Positions 34,601 through 44,800 of a stretch of 64,000 nt of DNA are shown here, piece after piece (the first letter of the stretch is position 1; every line of letters starts with the position of its first letter). The notes beneath the pieces were generated by a model. The model did not search any database. It saw nothing but the letters and a program-made list of their open reading frames with translations, and had not been told where the DNA came from. Made by a program: the position numbers and the translations under genes. The stretch comes from Lineus longissimus (lineage: Eukaryota; Nemertea; Pilidiophora; Heteronemertea; Lineidae), in the NCBI RefSeq assembly GCF_910592395.1, contig NC_088315.1, forward strand, positions 19,944,219-20,008,218. Direction: 5' to 3'.

Positions 34601-35252
34601 ATTTGTCCGATGGTCATGACGTCATTTCCGGCTTGGTCAATGTGCTGATTCATCACTTCAAACGAGACAGGTATAATGTGGCTGGTCCAAAGCTGGTGAC
34701 GTATCAGGAAAGATTGTGTACCCGAATTGCTCACGAAGTTGGACTGATCGGCACTTTGCGTGGTGTACTGGAGGTGAATACCGGGCAGAAGGTGCCTGTT
34801 GATATGTTGAAGAGTGACGTCGGCAAACGTCCGCAAACGCTTTGAATCTAGTAACTCATCATGGTATATTCCTGGAGTCAGAGAAAAAGGAAAACATTGC
34901 GGGTAGTTGCGCCGTAGCAATGCCCCCGAAGTGTCAACATGAACCCCTGTCCCATTGTTCAACCTCCTCATTACGATGCCGAACAATACGATATGCGTTC
35001 GCGTTGGCGTTTCGGGAGCTTTGCGAAAACTCCCTATTGTAAAAAGAATAAATAGCCGCGAATATCTGGTGGTTAACTGTTCGGCTGGAATGTTTGATAT
35101 GAGAAAGAAATGAATCAAATTGGTCGTAAAAAGAAATGATATTCACCGAATGTTATATTTTGCAGTCCATTCAGACCAGCGTCTGCGACCCTTGCGACCA
35201 GTCCCATCGCCAGGCATGTTACGCCAATGACAACGACTAAAGGAAAACCCAT
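25688..35252 (-). CDS. Ionotropic glutamate receptor, complete 13-exon gene
   Basis: Exons (minus): 35252-35147, 34871-34722, 34150-33896, 33213-33023, 32317-32162, 31683-31528, 30657-30421, 29979-29873, 29679-29595, 28947-28623, 28026-27806, 26798-26542, 25997-25688. Phases agree at every junction and sum to 851 codons plus stop, near the 900 typical of the family. Order: signal peptide (MGFPLVVVIGVTCLAMG), amino-terminal domain (VCDMMAKGIIGFI through LFEEAIKR, GITGNISFD, NRTLIVATLP), S1 (DPPFMI, YGSLN.DGSWTGMVG, EADIAVSPLT with the ligand-binding Arg in AVRATAIDF), M1, pore loop, M3, S2 (IGDKAFFEY, TAGYGFALPK, KKKWW), M4, short tail. Asp in IGDKAFFEY sits where AMPA/kainate subunits have Glu and NMDA/delta subunits have Asp. 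M3 reads SFYTSDLIAYLAV instead of SYTANLAAFL. It is a plasma-membrane ligand-gated cation channel; subfamily and ligand are unresolved. The weakest exon is 32317-32162. Confidence 0.88.
26801..27590. repeat. Dispersed repeat R1, copy C, with a nested insertion
   Basis: Starts TATTGACAATTTTTAAAAAC immediately beside the splice acceptor of iGluR exon 12, and ends near AAACTATAAGC, matching 2097-2680. The hairpin core is split at about 27020 by roughly 205 bp that has no counterpart in copy A, after which R1 resumes at CAATGCGTTCTTG (27225). Confidence 0.8.
28412..28580. mobile_element. pogo-like MITE, small family, copy 3 (decayed)
   Basis: Left end CAGTGGAACCTCCC and interior ACCCTCTCTATTAAGGACA match the copies at 6851 and 20472. 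The right end (CCCGAGGTTCTCTAG) has degraded. It lies in the intron just beside the iGluR exon at 28623. Confidence 0.75.
28623..28947 (-). CDS. iGluR exon 10: S1 end, M1 and pore loop
   Basis: TTTTAG precedes GAAGCGGAT and GTTAGT follows. It encodes EADIAVSPLTATAVRATAIDFTIPFM, M1 (TVWILIAVSIVVVGVFQWLV) and the start of the re-entrant loop (ENTWMIFGNFLGQ). By alignment to AFMQQG, the Q/R-site position appears to be Gly here, followed by Gln. The codon split at the donor is completed as Ala by the next exon. Confidence 0.85.
32406..32552. mobile_element. GGGCCCAGTTG-type MITE, copy 1
   Basis: Ends CTGGGCCCAGTTGCTCAAAAC and TTGTTTTGAACAACGAGACCCTG are inverted relatives. The interior contains an inverted pair around GCGTTA / TAACGC. 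Copies lie at 33325-33462, 41925-42058 and, in longer form, 63298-63687. Intronic in the iGluR gene. Confidence 0.75.
33325..33462. mobile_element. GGGCCCAGTTG-type MITE, copy 2
   Basis: TTGGCCCAGTTGCTTTGTCAG to TGAGCAACAAGGCCCTGG, sharing AACGCTGGCGTTAACTTAG with the other copies. Located in the iGluR intron between exons at 33213 and 33896. Confidence 0.7.
34902..35035. mobile_element. R1-type hairpin MITE in iGluR intron 1
   Basis: CATTGTTCAACCTC pairs with the GCCGAACAATACGATATGC half, and GCCCCCGAAGTGTCAAC pairs with GTTGGCGTTTCGGGAGC. Same hairpin core as 2246 and 23648. Confidence 0.75.
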
Positions 35253-37152
35253 CCTAACAGCATCATGGGGAAATCAGATGTTAATGTTCGCGTGTCCGGC
35301 CCTGCACTCATCAGTTATCCGTATTAACGTTATTCCAAACTGAGCAGGATTGCCATCTCATCTTCTTAACGGATAGATGTGACTAAATTTACTCAATCCG
35401 CTGTTCGGCGAAACAGACAAGGGAAGCATTCGTATAACCAGGCTCCCTTCCATAATGGATTGTACGCGTCATGGCAGAACGGGGGTTGAAAGAGAGACAG
35501 CCCACCTATCGATTCGTACTTATCGTCGTCATGATCATGAGATGTCATGGGAATACGCAGTCAGGAGGATCCCCGTTTTGCGAGTTGTCGCCAATTCTGC
35601 CGGGAGTTTCGACCTCATTCATACACGCAGAATCGACTGCACTCCCCCTCATATCCTAGTCCGCCGTCGCTAGGTTAAAGAGATACTAGCTATATATTAT
35701 GGATAGGGTTGCACAAAAAGGCGCACGTCTGTGCATGTCCTTGTTGATTTCATCGATGCACTCCCAATCCGTATAAAAGTTTTAGCGAGATATCGCGCAT
35801 TCTTTTATATATGGGTAAATATGAGTAAAATACTGTACATTCGACCACGTGTTGGACGCCGCGGTAACCCACGGCACAGTTGATTCGGGGAGTCTCAAGG
35901 GGGGTCATCGGCCGAATTAGCAACGACTCGTAAAATGGGGATCTTCGCATGACTGATGAGGAACTGGGCATTATTAACGCGATTCTGCCACCGTTTGATT
36001 CCGTATATCGAGTGATAGTCTGTGCTATGTAGTGATATATTATCGACGTTTTATTTAGCTGATGATACTACGGTTGGTCCATTTACAAGTTATAAAGACC
36101 TTTGTGTCTAAATCAATATTGATAAGCCAGATAAGTGAAGTAACAGTTCAAATACGCTTTTTAAAAGCCGGATTCCATTCACGCAACTCATATGCAGCTA
36201 AACAAATCTTTTAGTGCCAGTGCATCCAGAAGCCAGGCGTGACAGGTTCCATGGTCTCTCGTGTCCCGAGTGATCGATGAAAAAGATTCTCTCTTGGTAT
36301 TCCTGTGTTGAATTTTGCTATAACCAAACTGATATATCGTCGCAGTAAATTTGATTACGGTCGTGTAAAGACGTTTTTTAGAGTAAGTCGACCAAACATG
36401 CCAAATGTTGGATAGTATTTCATTAAGTGTTCATAACCACAATATTTGATCATTTTTTAATTCAAACGTTGAATAAAACCGTTCAGAGACTTCGGGAAAA
36501 ACCGACGTGTACTCTTAACGCGAAACACAAACAATAATAACAAAATAAATCCTATCGCTAGTGTACATAGTACATAGTGTTTGTTATGACCAATAACAAG
36601 TATTGATTAGTTCATACTCGCCGAAAATGAACAACTTGCGAAAAGTTAAGTAAAAGAAACTAATGAATTTATGTCTTTAGGCCATAATACGCAGGCCGGA
36701 GTTAGGATTCACGTTGTTACTTGTCATGTTTCACTTGTCACGAGTTAACTGAGTTAGGCTTGAAAACACGACGTGAGGGTGAAAAGTGACATCGTGAATC
36801 GTATGTAGCCCGCTCTTTGGAAATGACTTGTTCGCTGTTCATGTCACACATGAAAAGTGAACACTGATACGTTACATGTGAAAACGTGAACTCTATATTA
36901 CCACAGCCCCAAACGGCTAAATGCAACTAAACTCCAGCAAAAGAAATGTTCCTTTGTTTACCAGTCTTATAAATGAACTACATGTAGTATATTCGATACT
37001 TCTTCAACTCATCTCGTAAACAATAACTGACGTGTGTTCCCTGCTTAAATGTATGTATTGAAACATACATTTACATGTGTGCTACCAGCCTAAATGTTTG
37101 TAATGGAATATGTGCTGTTAACCTTGTTATTACCAATGAATGCGGTCAGATA
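35253..37152. other. Spacer upstream of the iGluR gene
   Basis: It should contain the iGluR promoter. I see no TATA box at a fixed distance and no exon. Repeated ACATTTACATG-like words near 37040-37080 are minor. Confidence 0.4.
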
Positions 37153-37428
37153 TACGGTGGCTGGGAAAGGACATCACATGATTTTTTTTCAACATGAACT
37201 TTTTTTTTTCAGGAAATATCTCGATCGATGGACTTACTATCTCGATCGCCGAGATAAATAACTTGATCGCCCGTGATGATATGTCGATCGCCGAGATAGA
37301 TAACTCGATCGCTCGAGATAATATCGCGATCAATCGAGATAATAAGTCAATCGATCGAGGTATTTCCTGAAGAAATATTGTTCATATCGAGAAAAAAAAT
37401 CATGTGATGTCCTTTCCTAGCCACCGTA
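37153..37428. mobile_element. Fold-back transposon, 276 bp, 6-bp target duplication
   Basis: Inverted ends of about 37 bp: TACGGTGGCTGGGAAAGGAC / complement at GTCCTTTCCTAGCCACCGTA, each followed inward by an A/T run. CAGATA flanks both sides (37147-37152, 37429-37434). The interior is a minisatellite of palindromic words such as ATCTCGATCGCCGAGATA. Same terminal sequence class as 43927-45228. Confidence 0.88.
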
Positions 37429-37434
37429 CAGATA

Positions 37435-38576
37435 TCATCTGTTTCTCGGAGATAACCGGGAGTGACCATATCATTAATAACCAGCGGGAAGCTCTTTGCA
37501 TGGCATTAAAAAAGAAGAAACTTCATGAGTTTTTAACAAACATAATTATCGAAATATAAAGGGTTAAATCCATTTTTATTAGGTGGGCGCTATTTGTATT
37601 TTATCCCAGCTTTGATTTATTAACATAACTCATAGTAATTAGTTTTTTCTAATCGAAACATTTGTTCATTATGAACACCCTGATATTGACATAATGATAG
37701 AATCTTTGACTTTGGTCAGATGTCGAGATAACTGTAATAACTAACCCTGGGTATTAACAGATTATTGTAAAAGGATCAAATAAAATGACAAGAACTTGAC
37801 CTACCGAATCTTCTTCTTTCGATGGATGTATTCGATAGAAGTATTGTACATCAGTGACATCTGGATCACATCCGAAAAAGCCACCTCTGCTCAATGCTAT
37901 AAAAAAAGGTCTGCAAAAGTGATGAATATTATTATCATCAATCATCATCGTAATTATCGAAAATATATAAATGAGCATTATATACGTATTTTTGTATCAT
38001 CATCTGTTCGATTTTTGATCATCATGTTGTTCAAGGAAATGCCGTGACTGACTGACTTCAAGTCCCTACTTCAATATTGGCAAGACTCTGCTTGAAACTG
38101 TCAGCAACGACCATCGTGTTAACGCGGTGTGGGTCGTCCTTAGTTACCTGACGATAAAAGACCACTGACCTCCACACAGCGATGAACGGCAACCCATCTA
38201 TCCACGCAAAAGGCAACTGCTGTCTGGAGTTTATTTCTCTTCGCTTGGTGTTGATTAGAAATTGTGCGCTGAATTAGACTGCGGCAAACGCCTAATACAA
38301 CTTATTTAAAACTTTAATTCAATTTGACCAGTTATTGACCTCGGTGTATTTGCTCGGCCAATATTCTTAATCCGATAGCAGTACTATGACAGTTTACTGT
38401 GACATTTAGCAGTATTATCTCTTTGTCAACGAGGTTTTCTATTTAAAAAACCGTGAGTGTAGCAACGCGAGTAATTTTGATTTTAAGTAAATATTATGAA
38501 TCTTGTCTGAGAAAAGTTACGTAAAAAACCCATGCAGGCCAACCCGAAAACATGTAAAGTAGACTTTATGAAACTC
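37435..38576. other. Spacer between two transposons
   Basis: AT-rich, no exon or RNA gene recognised. Confidence 0.4.
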
Positions 38577-38754
38577 TAAGGCCGAAGTTACATAGACCTC
38601 ATTCGTTCATTTACCACGAGTCACTTTCCGGGTTTTTCTTTCATTCCTCGGTGAATGCACGCCACAAGGCCGTGCTTTTACAGGGGAAAGAAAGCAAAAG
38701 GGGAAAATGAGTCCTGGGAAATGAACAAATGAGGTCTATGTAACTTCGGCCTTA
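38577..38754. mobile_element. MITE with 45-bp inverted ends
   Basis: TAAGGCCGAAGTTACATAGA at the left is the complement of TCTATGTAACTTCGGCCTTA at the right, and the match extends through CCTCATT.GTTCATTT on the left. No internal coding sequence. No clear target duplication. Confidence 0.88.
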
Positions 38755-38759
38755 CACGA

Positions 38760-41700
38760 ACATATTTAGGTACGTATACTCGCATGGAGTAGTTTCACCT
38801 GACGTCAACATCTGTCATTCGCCACTATCCAAAAGCAGAAATTATGTAGGACTTCCTGTCAGGTGACAGATTTTGAACAATCAAAACGCCCATATCATTG
38901 CCGTGCTGTTTGTGCCGTACATGCATGATAGCTCCCTTCTGATTGGTCAATACCAGTCAGGAAGTCATAAATTGCTGCTTGGGGAAAGTGGTGAAGCAAT
39001 CACAACTGACCATGGCAACATTTGATTCAGTTGAGTCGGGAACGACAATTCATTGCTCTGCTCTCCCACTTGGCTCACCCTGAAACACAGTTTTGCAAAA
39101 GCCATTATACTAGTTATCACAAAATAGTATCAACGTGGCCGACGGAAAAATTCTCACGATATTTCCGAATCATAAATAAAAACAAATATCCTTACTAATC
39201 TAAATTAATAAGGCAATAATCGTGATGATTATCAAATGAAATAACTGACGTACATATTCACTAATATCTTAGCTATACATAAACAGTGATTTATTATCAT
39301 AAAAGCATGGGGAGTATAACGCAATAGTTGTGTAAAGGCCTTTCTTAATACACTTATACTTATCATATTAAATCTATTTTGCGAGACAGATTGGCCGTAG
39401 TTAAAAACGGATTATCTTGGCTGCGTTGGGTTCACGGTTTTTCCAGGACTTTGGTAACTTATGAGACAAATTAAAGAACAGTCGCATGTTACAGAGTGCA
39501 CAATGTAGATTCACTTTCACGAGATGGCCGACCTCACTGTCTTCGACATCCATTCCACTACAACAATGTCTACACGGCCTCCTATCAAACACGAAATCAT
39601 CTTATTCGTAGGCGATATCGCTCATGCATAACTTATTTTGGTTGTCGAATTCGCAGTTAATCTGGCTATTGTAAGGGGTGGCGGGTGATTACATAATACG
39701 CTGGTACCGCTTCTGGCTTGCCTGAACAACTACAAAGTGATCACCGCGAGTTGTTTTGCATGAACGAAATCTTAATCGGACGCTATGTTTATTAGCAATT
39801 TGCGAGAAAAATACCAACGCAAACGGCGTAGGCCTTTAACCACCCTTCATTCAGTTTATCAAAGATTCTGTTTATTATCAAAGATGGCGTTAGGTCGTGT
39901 CGCCATCGTTTTCCATACGCAGGGTCTTGTTTACTTTCGGCTTGACAACATTTTAGAGAAAAACAGCTCTGACGCTGTTCTTTTGTTTCGTTAACAGATT
40001 TGTATTACCGTTTCAGTTGAATAAGCGTTTTCTTGACATTGTTAACGATATTTGTCGCGTCCTGTTGCTATGACGTCATTAGTTCCTAATCAATGTGTTC
40101 ACAAAGCAGATTTTATCCTGCTGAGAATAGGCGTCGAAAACAGTTACAAACTTATGATAAAAACGAAATCTCTCAAAAGTTATTTTTAGTGTTTACTTTT
40201 TAAAATCTGGGTGAATGGAATATTCTGCTGCAAAAGACATCATAGTCGGGAAAAAAGAATATGTGACGTCATGAAAATGTTGTCTCCTTTATTGACGTCA
40301 TCGCTATGAAACGTATACATAATTTTGTGATAATCATGATCATTTTATTTCCGGTTTTGGCTCAACTTAGACTTGCCTGCGGGACACACGCAATTCACTC
40401 GCGGATCGAGCCTAGACAACTTCGATCTATTAATAACGGCCGTCTAATCGGACAACCATGTACATGCTACTTGACATTCATTAGTAGAACAAATAAATTT
40501 ATCAAAACAATGTCCAACCTATTTATATGACGACAAAAATTAATCACCGTCTAAGGAGATTTGTCATAGGCCTTGTGACATAGACAAGGCTGGTTTGTTA
40601 GAAGCGTGAGTATTTTTAATGACAGCACAAGCGCTTAAAGATACGAGTCGAACCCACGTGAAAAAATCCCGACTTTTTCCTTATTTTCAGAAATCGAGTT
40701 TTTTCAGATTTCTCACAGATTCGTTTTGCTCGAGTAGAATACGGGAATGTTTAAGGACTGAATTGTCTCTAACTGATCATTTGTAAGTAGCGTCTGTATG
40801 AATATTCAAACAGCGTTTTCTCATTTCATTACGTTCATTAGCAATTATCGGTTTAGTTTTATTGACCACCCAGAATGTTGTTTCGTGGGGATCGGTGTTG
40901 TCGAAATTTGCCGTGATGACCGTTTGAGAAGACGGTGGAACAATGGGAACGAGCGGGCTTTGTTTACTGACAATAGACACTGTATCTGGCTATGTGCGAG
41001 GCAAGGGTAAAAAAACGTAATGTTTGAGTTGACAAATTGACGCGGCGGTCTCTCATCATTTCGTGACAATCTAAAGGGTCACGCACACGACTCCGACTAC
41101 GATTGTCTGATTCGATTGACAGCTCAAAAATTGCCCACTACACAGCGAGGTCAATTACATAAGTCGTGACGAAGGCGTTCCGACCGACCAGGCACGAACA
41201 GTTGGGTAACGGTTTCACTGTTTTATTAAGGTTTACCCTTTGTCCGCCTGCGCAGAAAGGCCCGAGTCCGAGTTGGGGCAGGAACTTTAACGTAGAAACT
41301 TGACCAAAGCGGTCAAAATTAACCTGAAGCAAAACAACGAGAAACTAATTTAGAAACAAGAACATTTCGCTGACAGTGGATTATTGATAGGGATATTGGA
41401 CATTGATTCGAACAAAGGATAAAGGTTTGTTTTACCGATTTATAGATTTGCTGATGGTACACAGAATGATATGCTTCGTCTTATTTTAGGGTGCGCATCA
41501 TTTAAGACTCTACTCTGACTTCGAAACCGGAGATTGCGACTTCGATTGTCCGAAAATAACTCGTCATGTTGGTGTACGCGAAAAACAATTTCAATTTTTT
41601 TTTTAAACAATTTTCCAAAATTCGCGAAAAACGCGAATTTTGCGAAAAACGCGAATTTTGGAAAAGTGCTTTGGAAGACCTATGCGGTTCGTAACACAAA

Positions 41701-41853
41701 CCCCGGCCACAAACCAGCATGCCAACTTGATTTTTGATAGGTGGAAAAGTAACCTAATATTATTGTTGTCTTTTTCAGATTAGAATATTACTGCTGATTA
41801 CAAAGAAAATGCAGCAATAGAGGCTTATACGATTTCAAAAGCTCGTAAAATTG
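38760..41853. other. Gene-free stretch before the fibrocystin-like gene
   Basis: It contains a terminal-repeat element at about 39607-39775 and a short GCGAAAAACGCGAATTTTG direct repeat at 41620-41662. A 74-residue frame at 40306-40530 begins with a hydrophobic leader but has no further support. It should hold the promoter of the plus-strand gene. Confidence 0.4.
39607..39775. mobile_element. Terminal-inverted-repeat element, copy 2
   Basis: Left end CGTAGGCGATATCGCTCATGC; right end TTTTGCATGAACGAAATCTT, degenerate. The body (TTTTGGTTGTC..., GGGTGATTACATAATACGCT) matches 23790-23930. A left-end fragment also occurs at 29292-29335. Confidence 0.65.
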
Positions 41854-44800
41854 ATGATGGCTGTCAAAGTCATCGCCCTTGCTTTAGCCATTTGCCTCGT
41901 TGGTAAGTAATTTTGATGTCCTGGGTCAAGTTGCTCAAAACCAGTTTTGTCACTAACGCTGGCGTTAGCTTAACTTGGCTTTACTGAAGAAGATAACGCC
42001 AGGTTAAGTTAACGCCAGCGTTAGTAACAACATTTGTTTTGAATATCCAAGCCCTGTGTACTATATTGTTCCGCTTTTTTATGTCAGGTTAGGTTTTCAA
42101 ATTATAGCCCTGGTACTATATGTTGGCCTCTCTAGGTACATTCAATTGTTTTCAACTGTGCGAGAGATATAATTGTTCCACTTTTACAGTTTACATGAAC
42201 GTTGTTTTCACTATATATCCTAAAAAGTCAATGCATAAAATTTGTTGAGGAAAGTTTTTTACAGACGGATAGAAATACACCCGTGGAAATGTTGGACCCG
42301 GGGGCAAAGAACCCGGGAAATAGGCTGCATATCTATAGGCTTTTCCTTGTGGACTTGTGGTGTCGTGTCTATTGTCTCCATGACATGTTCCCTGGTACAA
42401 CCAACGGGAACGGCCAGTAAGCCAACCAAAGTTTCAGTTTCTATGTAACGCGTCACACGGTCATAACTGATTATGGAACAAGGAAAATACGATCAGTGGG
42501 CAGTCAATGGACGCAGCCTGGGATATTTACCCGTCGTTCATCGCGGTCCGGTTCTGCCTCCAAAAATTCGAAATTGAAGTTGAAACGGATATTTAGTAGT
42601 TTTATAGTATTTAAAGCAAAGGCCAAAAAAGGTCATTTCCAATCACGTGATAACCCTAATAACCTAATTGGTCAAGGTGACCCATATTTTGGACACCTTT
42701 ACCAAACGATGAGTTGTTTACTCTCCCAGAAAAAAACGTGGCTGTCCACTTCTTTTGGACTTCGAGCAGGTAAGCCTGGAAAAGTGCTGTATCAGAACGC
42801 AATATTATCATTATGATTGTAAAAAAAACATGTTTGCCCTCTTACTTTTGACAATTGGACATTTAAGATGTTAAGAAAAGTAACTAGCCCACCTTGATGT
42901 CAATAGAATCAAATATTGAGCAACATTATGCTATACCAGTTTTTGTTAAAATCTTTGTACTCAATTTGACATAATATTTATTCTATTGAATTACCGTACA
43001 ATAAATAATACTTTAATTGTACTAGTACTTGAATTGGATAGTGGACATATTTTTTTCTAGCCATCATCACGATGATTTAATACTTTGCCATCTCGTAAAC
43101 AATCATGTCTCCTTAAAACCGCTCGATGAATACGAAATTATAACAAAGGTCAAGAAGGAACATGACGTCATGACCTTCGCAACAATGTCAATCCAAACTA
43201 TGGCAGCGAACGACGATGTGCGTGATATACATTTTTTTGGTATCATGTCACCCAATCATCTTATCGTAACGAGTTTTCAAGAAGGTCTGGTATTTTTAGC
43301 ACTATCAGACCATATCACATTTCATGTGTAACTGTATAGTTTCGAGAAAAGCTGAACGGCTTATTATAAACCGCGAAATGCGGAATGCGAAATTGCGAGA
43401 TGCCAACCTCGGTGAGAGTACCATGCGCCACAGGATGTATTGCAAATATGAAACCTAAAAAGGCGAACATTCATGAAACCGAGGCTGTAGTAAGGAGCTA
43501 TCCTCGTTGTGATTGGCCCATTGAAATAGACTCCACTGTGTGATGTGTGGAATTTGACCTAATTTATAGCCTAGTTTCGATGGTCAGAATATCCCGCGCT
43601 ATTTTTAGGGATGACCAGACGTTCACCAAGTACATGCCCTGTGTTATCAGTCAATCTTGTGTATGGTGACTTGTGCCGCCAGGCGTAACGGGAAAGTAAT
43701 CTTGATACATGCAGCACCCTGAACCTCGTGGTATTATACGAATAGTATATCTTGATAAATTGCAAAAAACCTTTGTGGTCAAGATGAACATACAGTTGCA
43801 TGTAGCCTTTGTATTGTCTTCGGCCCAACTCTCATTGAATGGAGAAGTGGACAGCAGCAACAGAAATGGTGTTAGATTGTCATTGTCCAAAAAAGTAGAA
43901 AATCTTGTGGCATAAATAGTGATTACTACGGTGGCCCATTAGGGACATCATGTTTTTTTTTAGATTCAAATACGATTTTTTTTTCTCGAATTTTCTCCAC
44001 GGAATTAAGTATTTTCTCCACGGAATTAAGTATTTTCTCCACGGAAATAAATACTTTTCTCCACGGAAATAACATTTATCTCCACGGAAATAACATTTAT
44101 CTCCACGGAAATAAATACTTTTCTCCACGGAAATAAATACTTTTCTCCACGGAATTAAGTATTTTCTCCGCGGAAATAACATTTATCTCCACGGAAATAA
44201 ATACTTTTCTCCACGGAATTAAGTATTTTCTCCGCGGAAATAACATTTATCTCCACGGAAATAAATACTTTTCTCCACGGAATTAAGTATTTTCTCCACG
44301 GAATTAAGTATTTTCTCCGCGGAAATAAATAATTGATTCCGCTGATATGATTGGTCCTGCATTTTAGAGGACGAGGTCAAGGTGAAACTATTAACCCTTA
44401 AACCCCAACCTTGCGGTAGGCTCGGGAACCAAGCTGTACAGGCGCTGCCCGCTGGAACACGAGGCCGCTTGTCAATCCCGTTTGACATTGTCAGATCTGA
44501 CTATACGTGTATAGTGTTGGCATGAAGACTGTGGAAGATGTAAGTAACACGATGATTGTCAGATTTGATACGTTTTGAATCATAAAAATGCAGTTGGTAG
44601 CATCTTTGTAGAGTGGCCTAGTATCAGTGAAGAAAACGGTACGTGGAGACCCACTGCCGATGTTATGTATAGCTAGCTATCGCGCGCAGTAGCTAGCTAT
44701 ACATAACATCGGCAGTGGGTCTCCACGTACCGTTTTCTTCACTGATACTAGGCCACTCTACAAAGATGCTACCAACTGCATTTTTATGATTCAAAACGTA

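Noticed and set aside
34240..34845. 201-codon plus-strand frame
   Set aside because: It is antisense to the iGluR amino-terminal-domain exon 34871-34722 and has no domain of its own.
37153..37428. Origin or centromere-like satellite because of repeated GATCG palindromes
   Set aside because: The long inverted ends and the 6-bp target duplication show a discrete transposon.
40306..40530. 74-codon frame with a hydrophobic N-terminus, possible secreted peptide
   Set aside because: A hydrophobic start is common in AT-rich DNA; no cleavage or peptide motif, no splice context.
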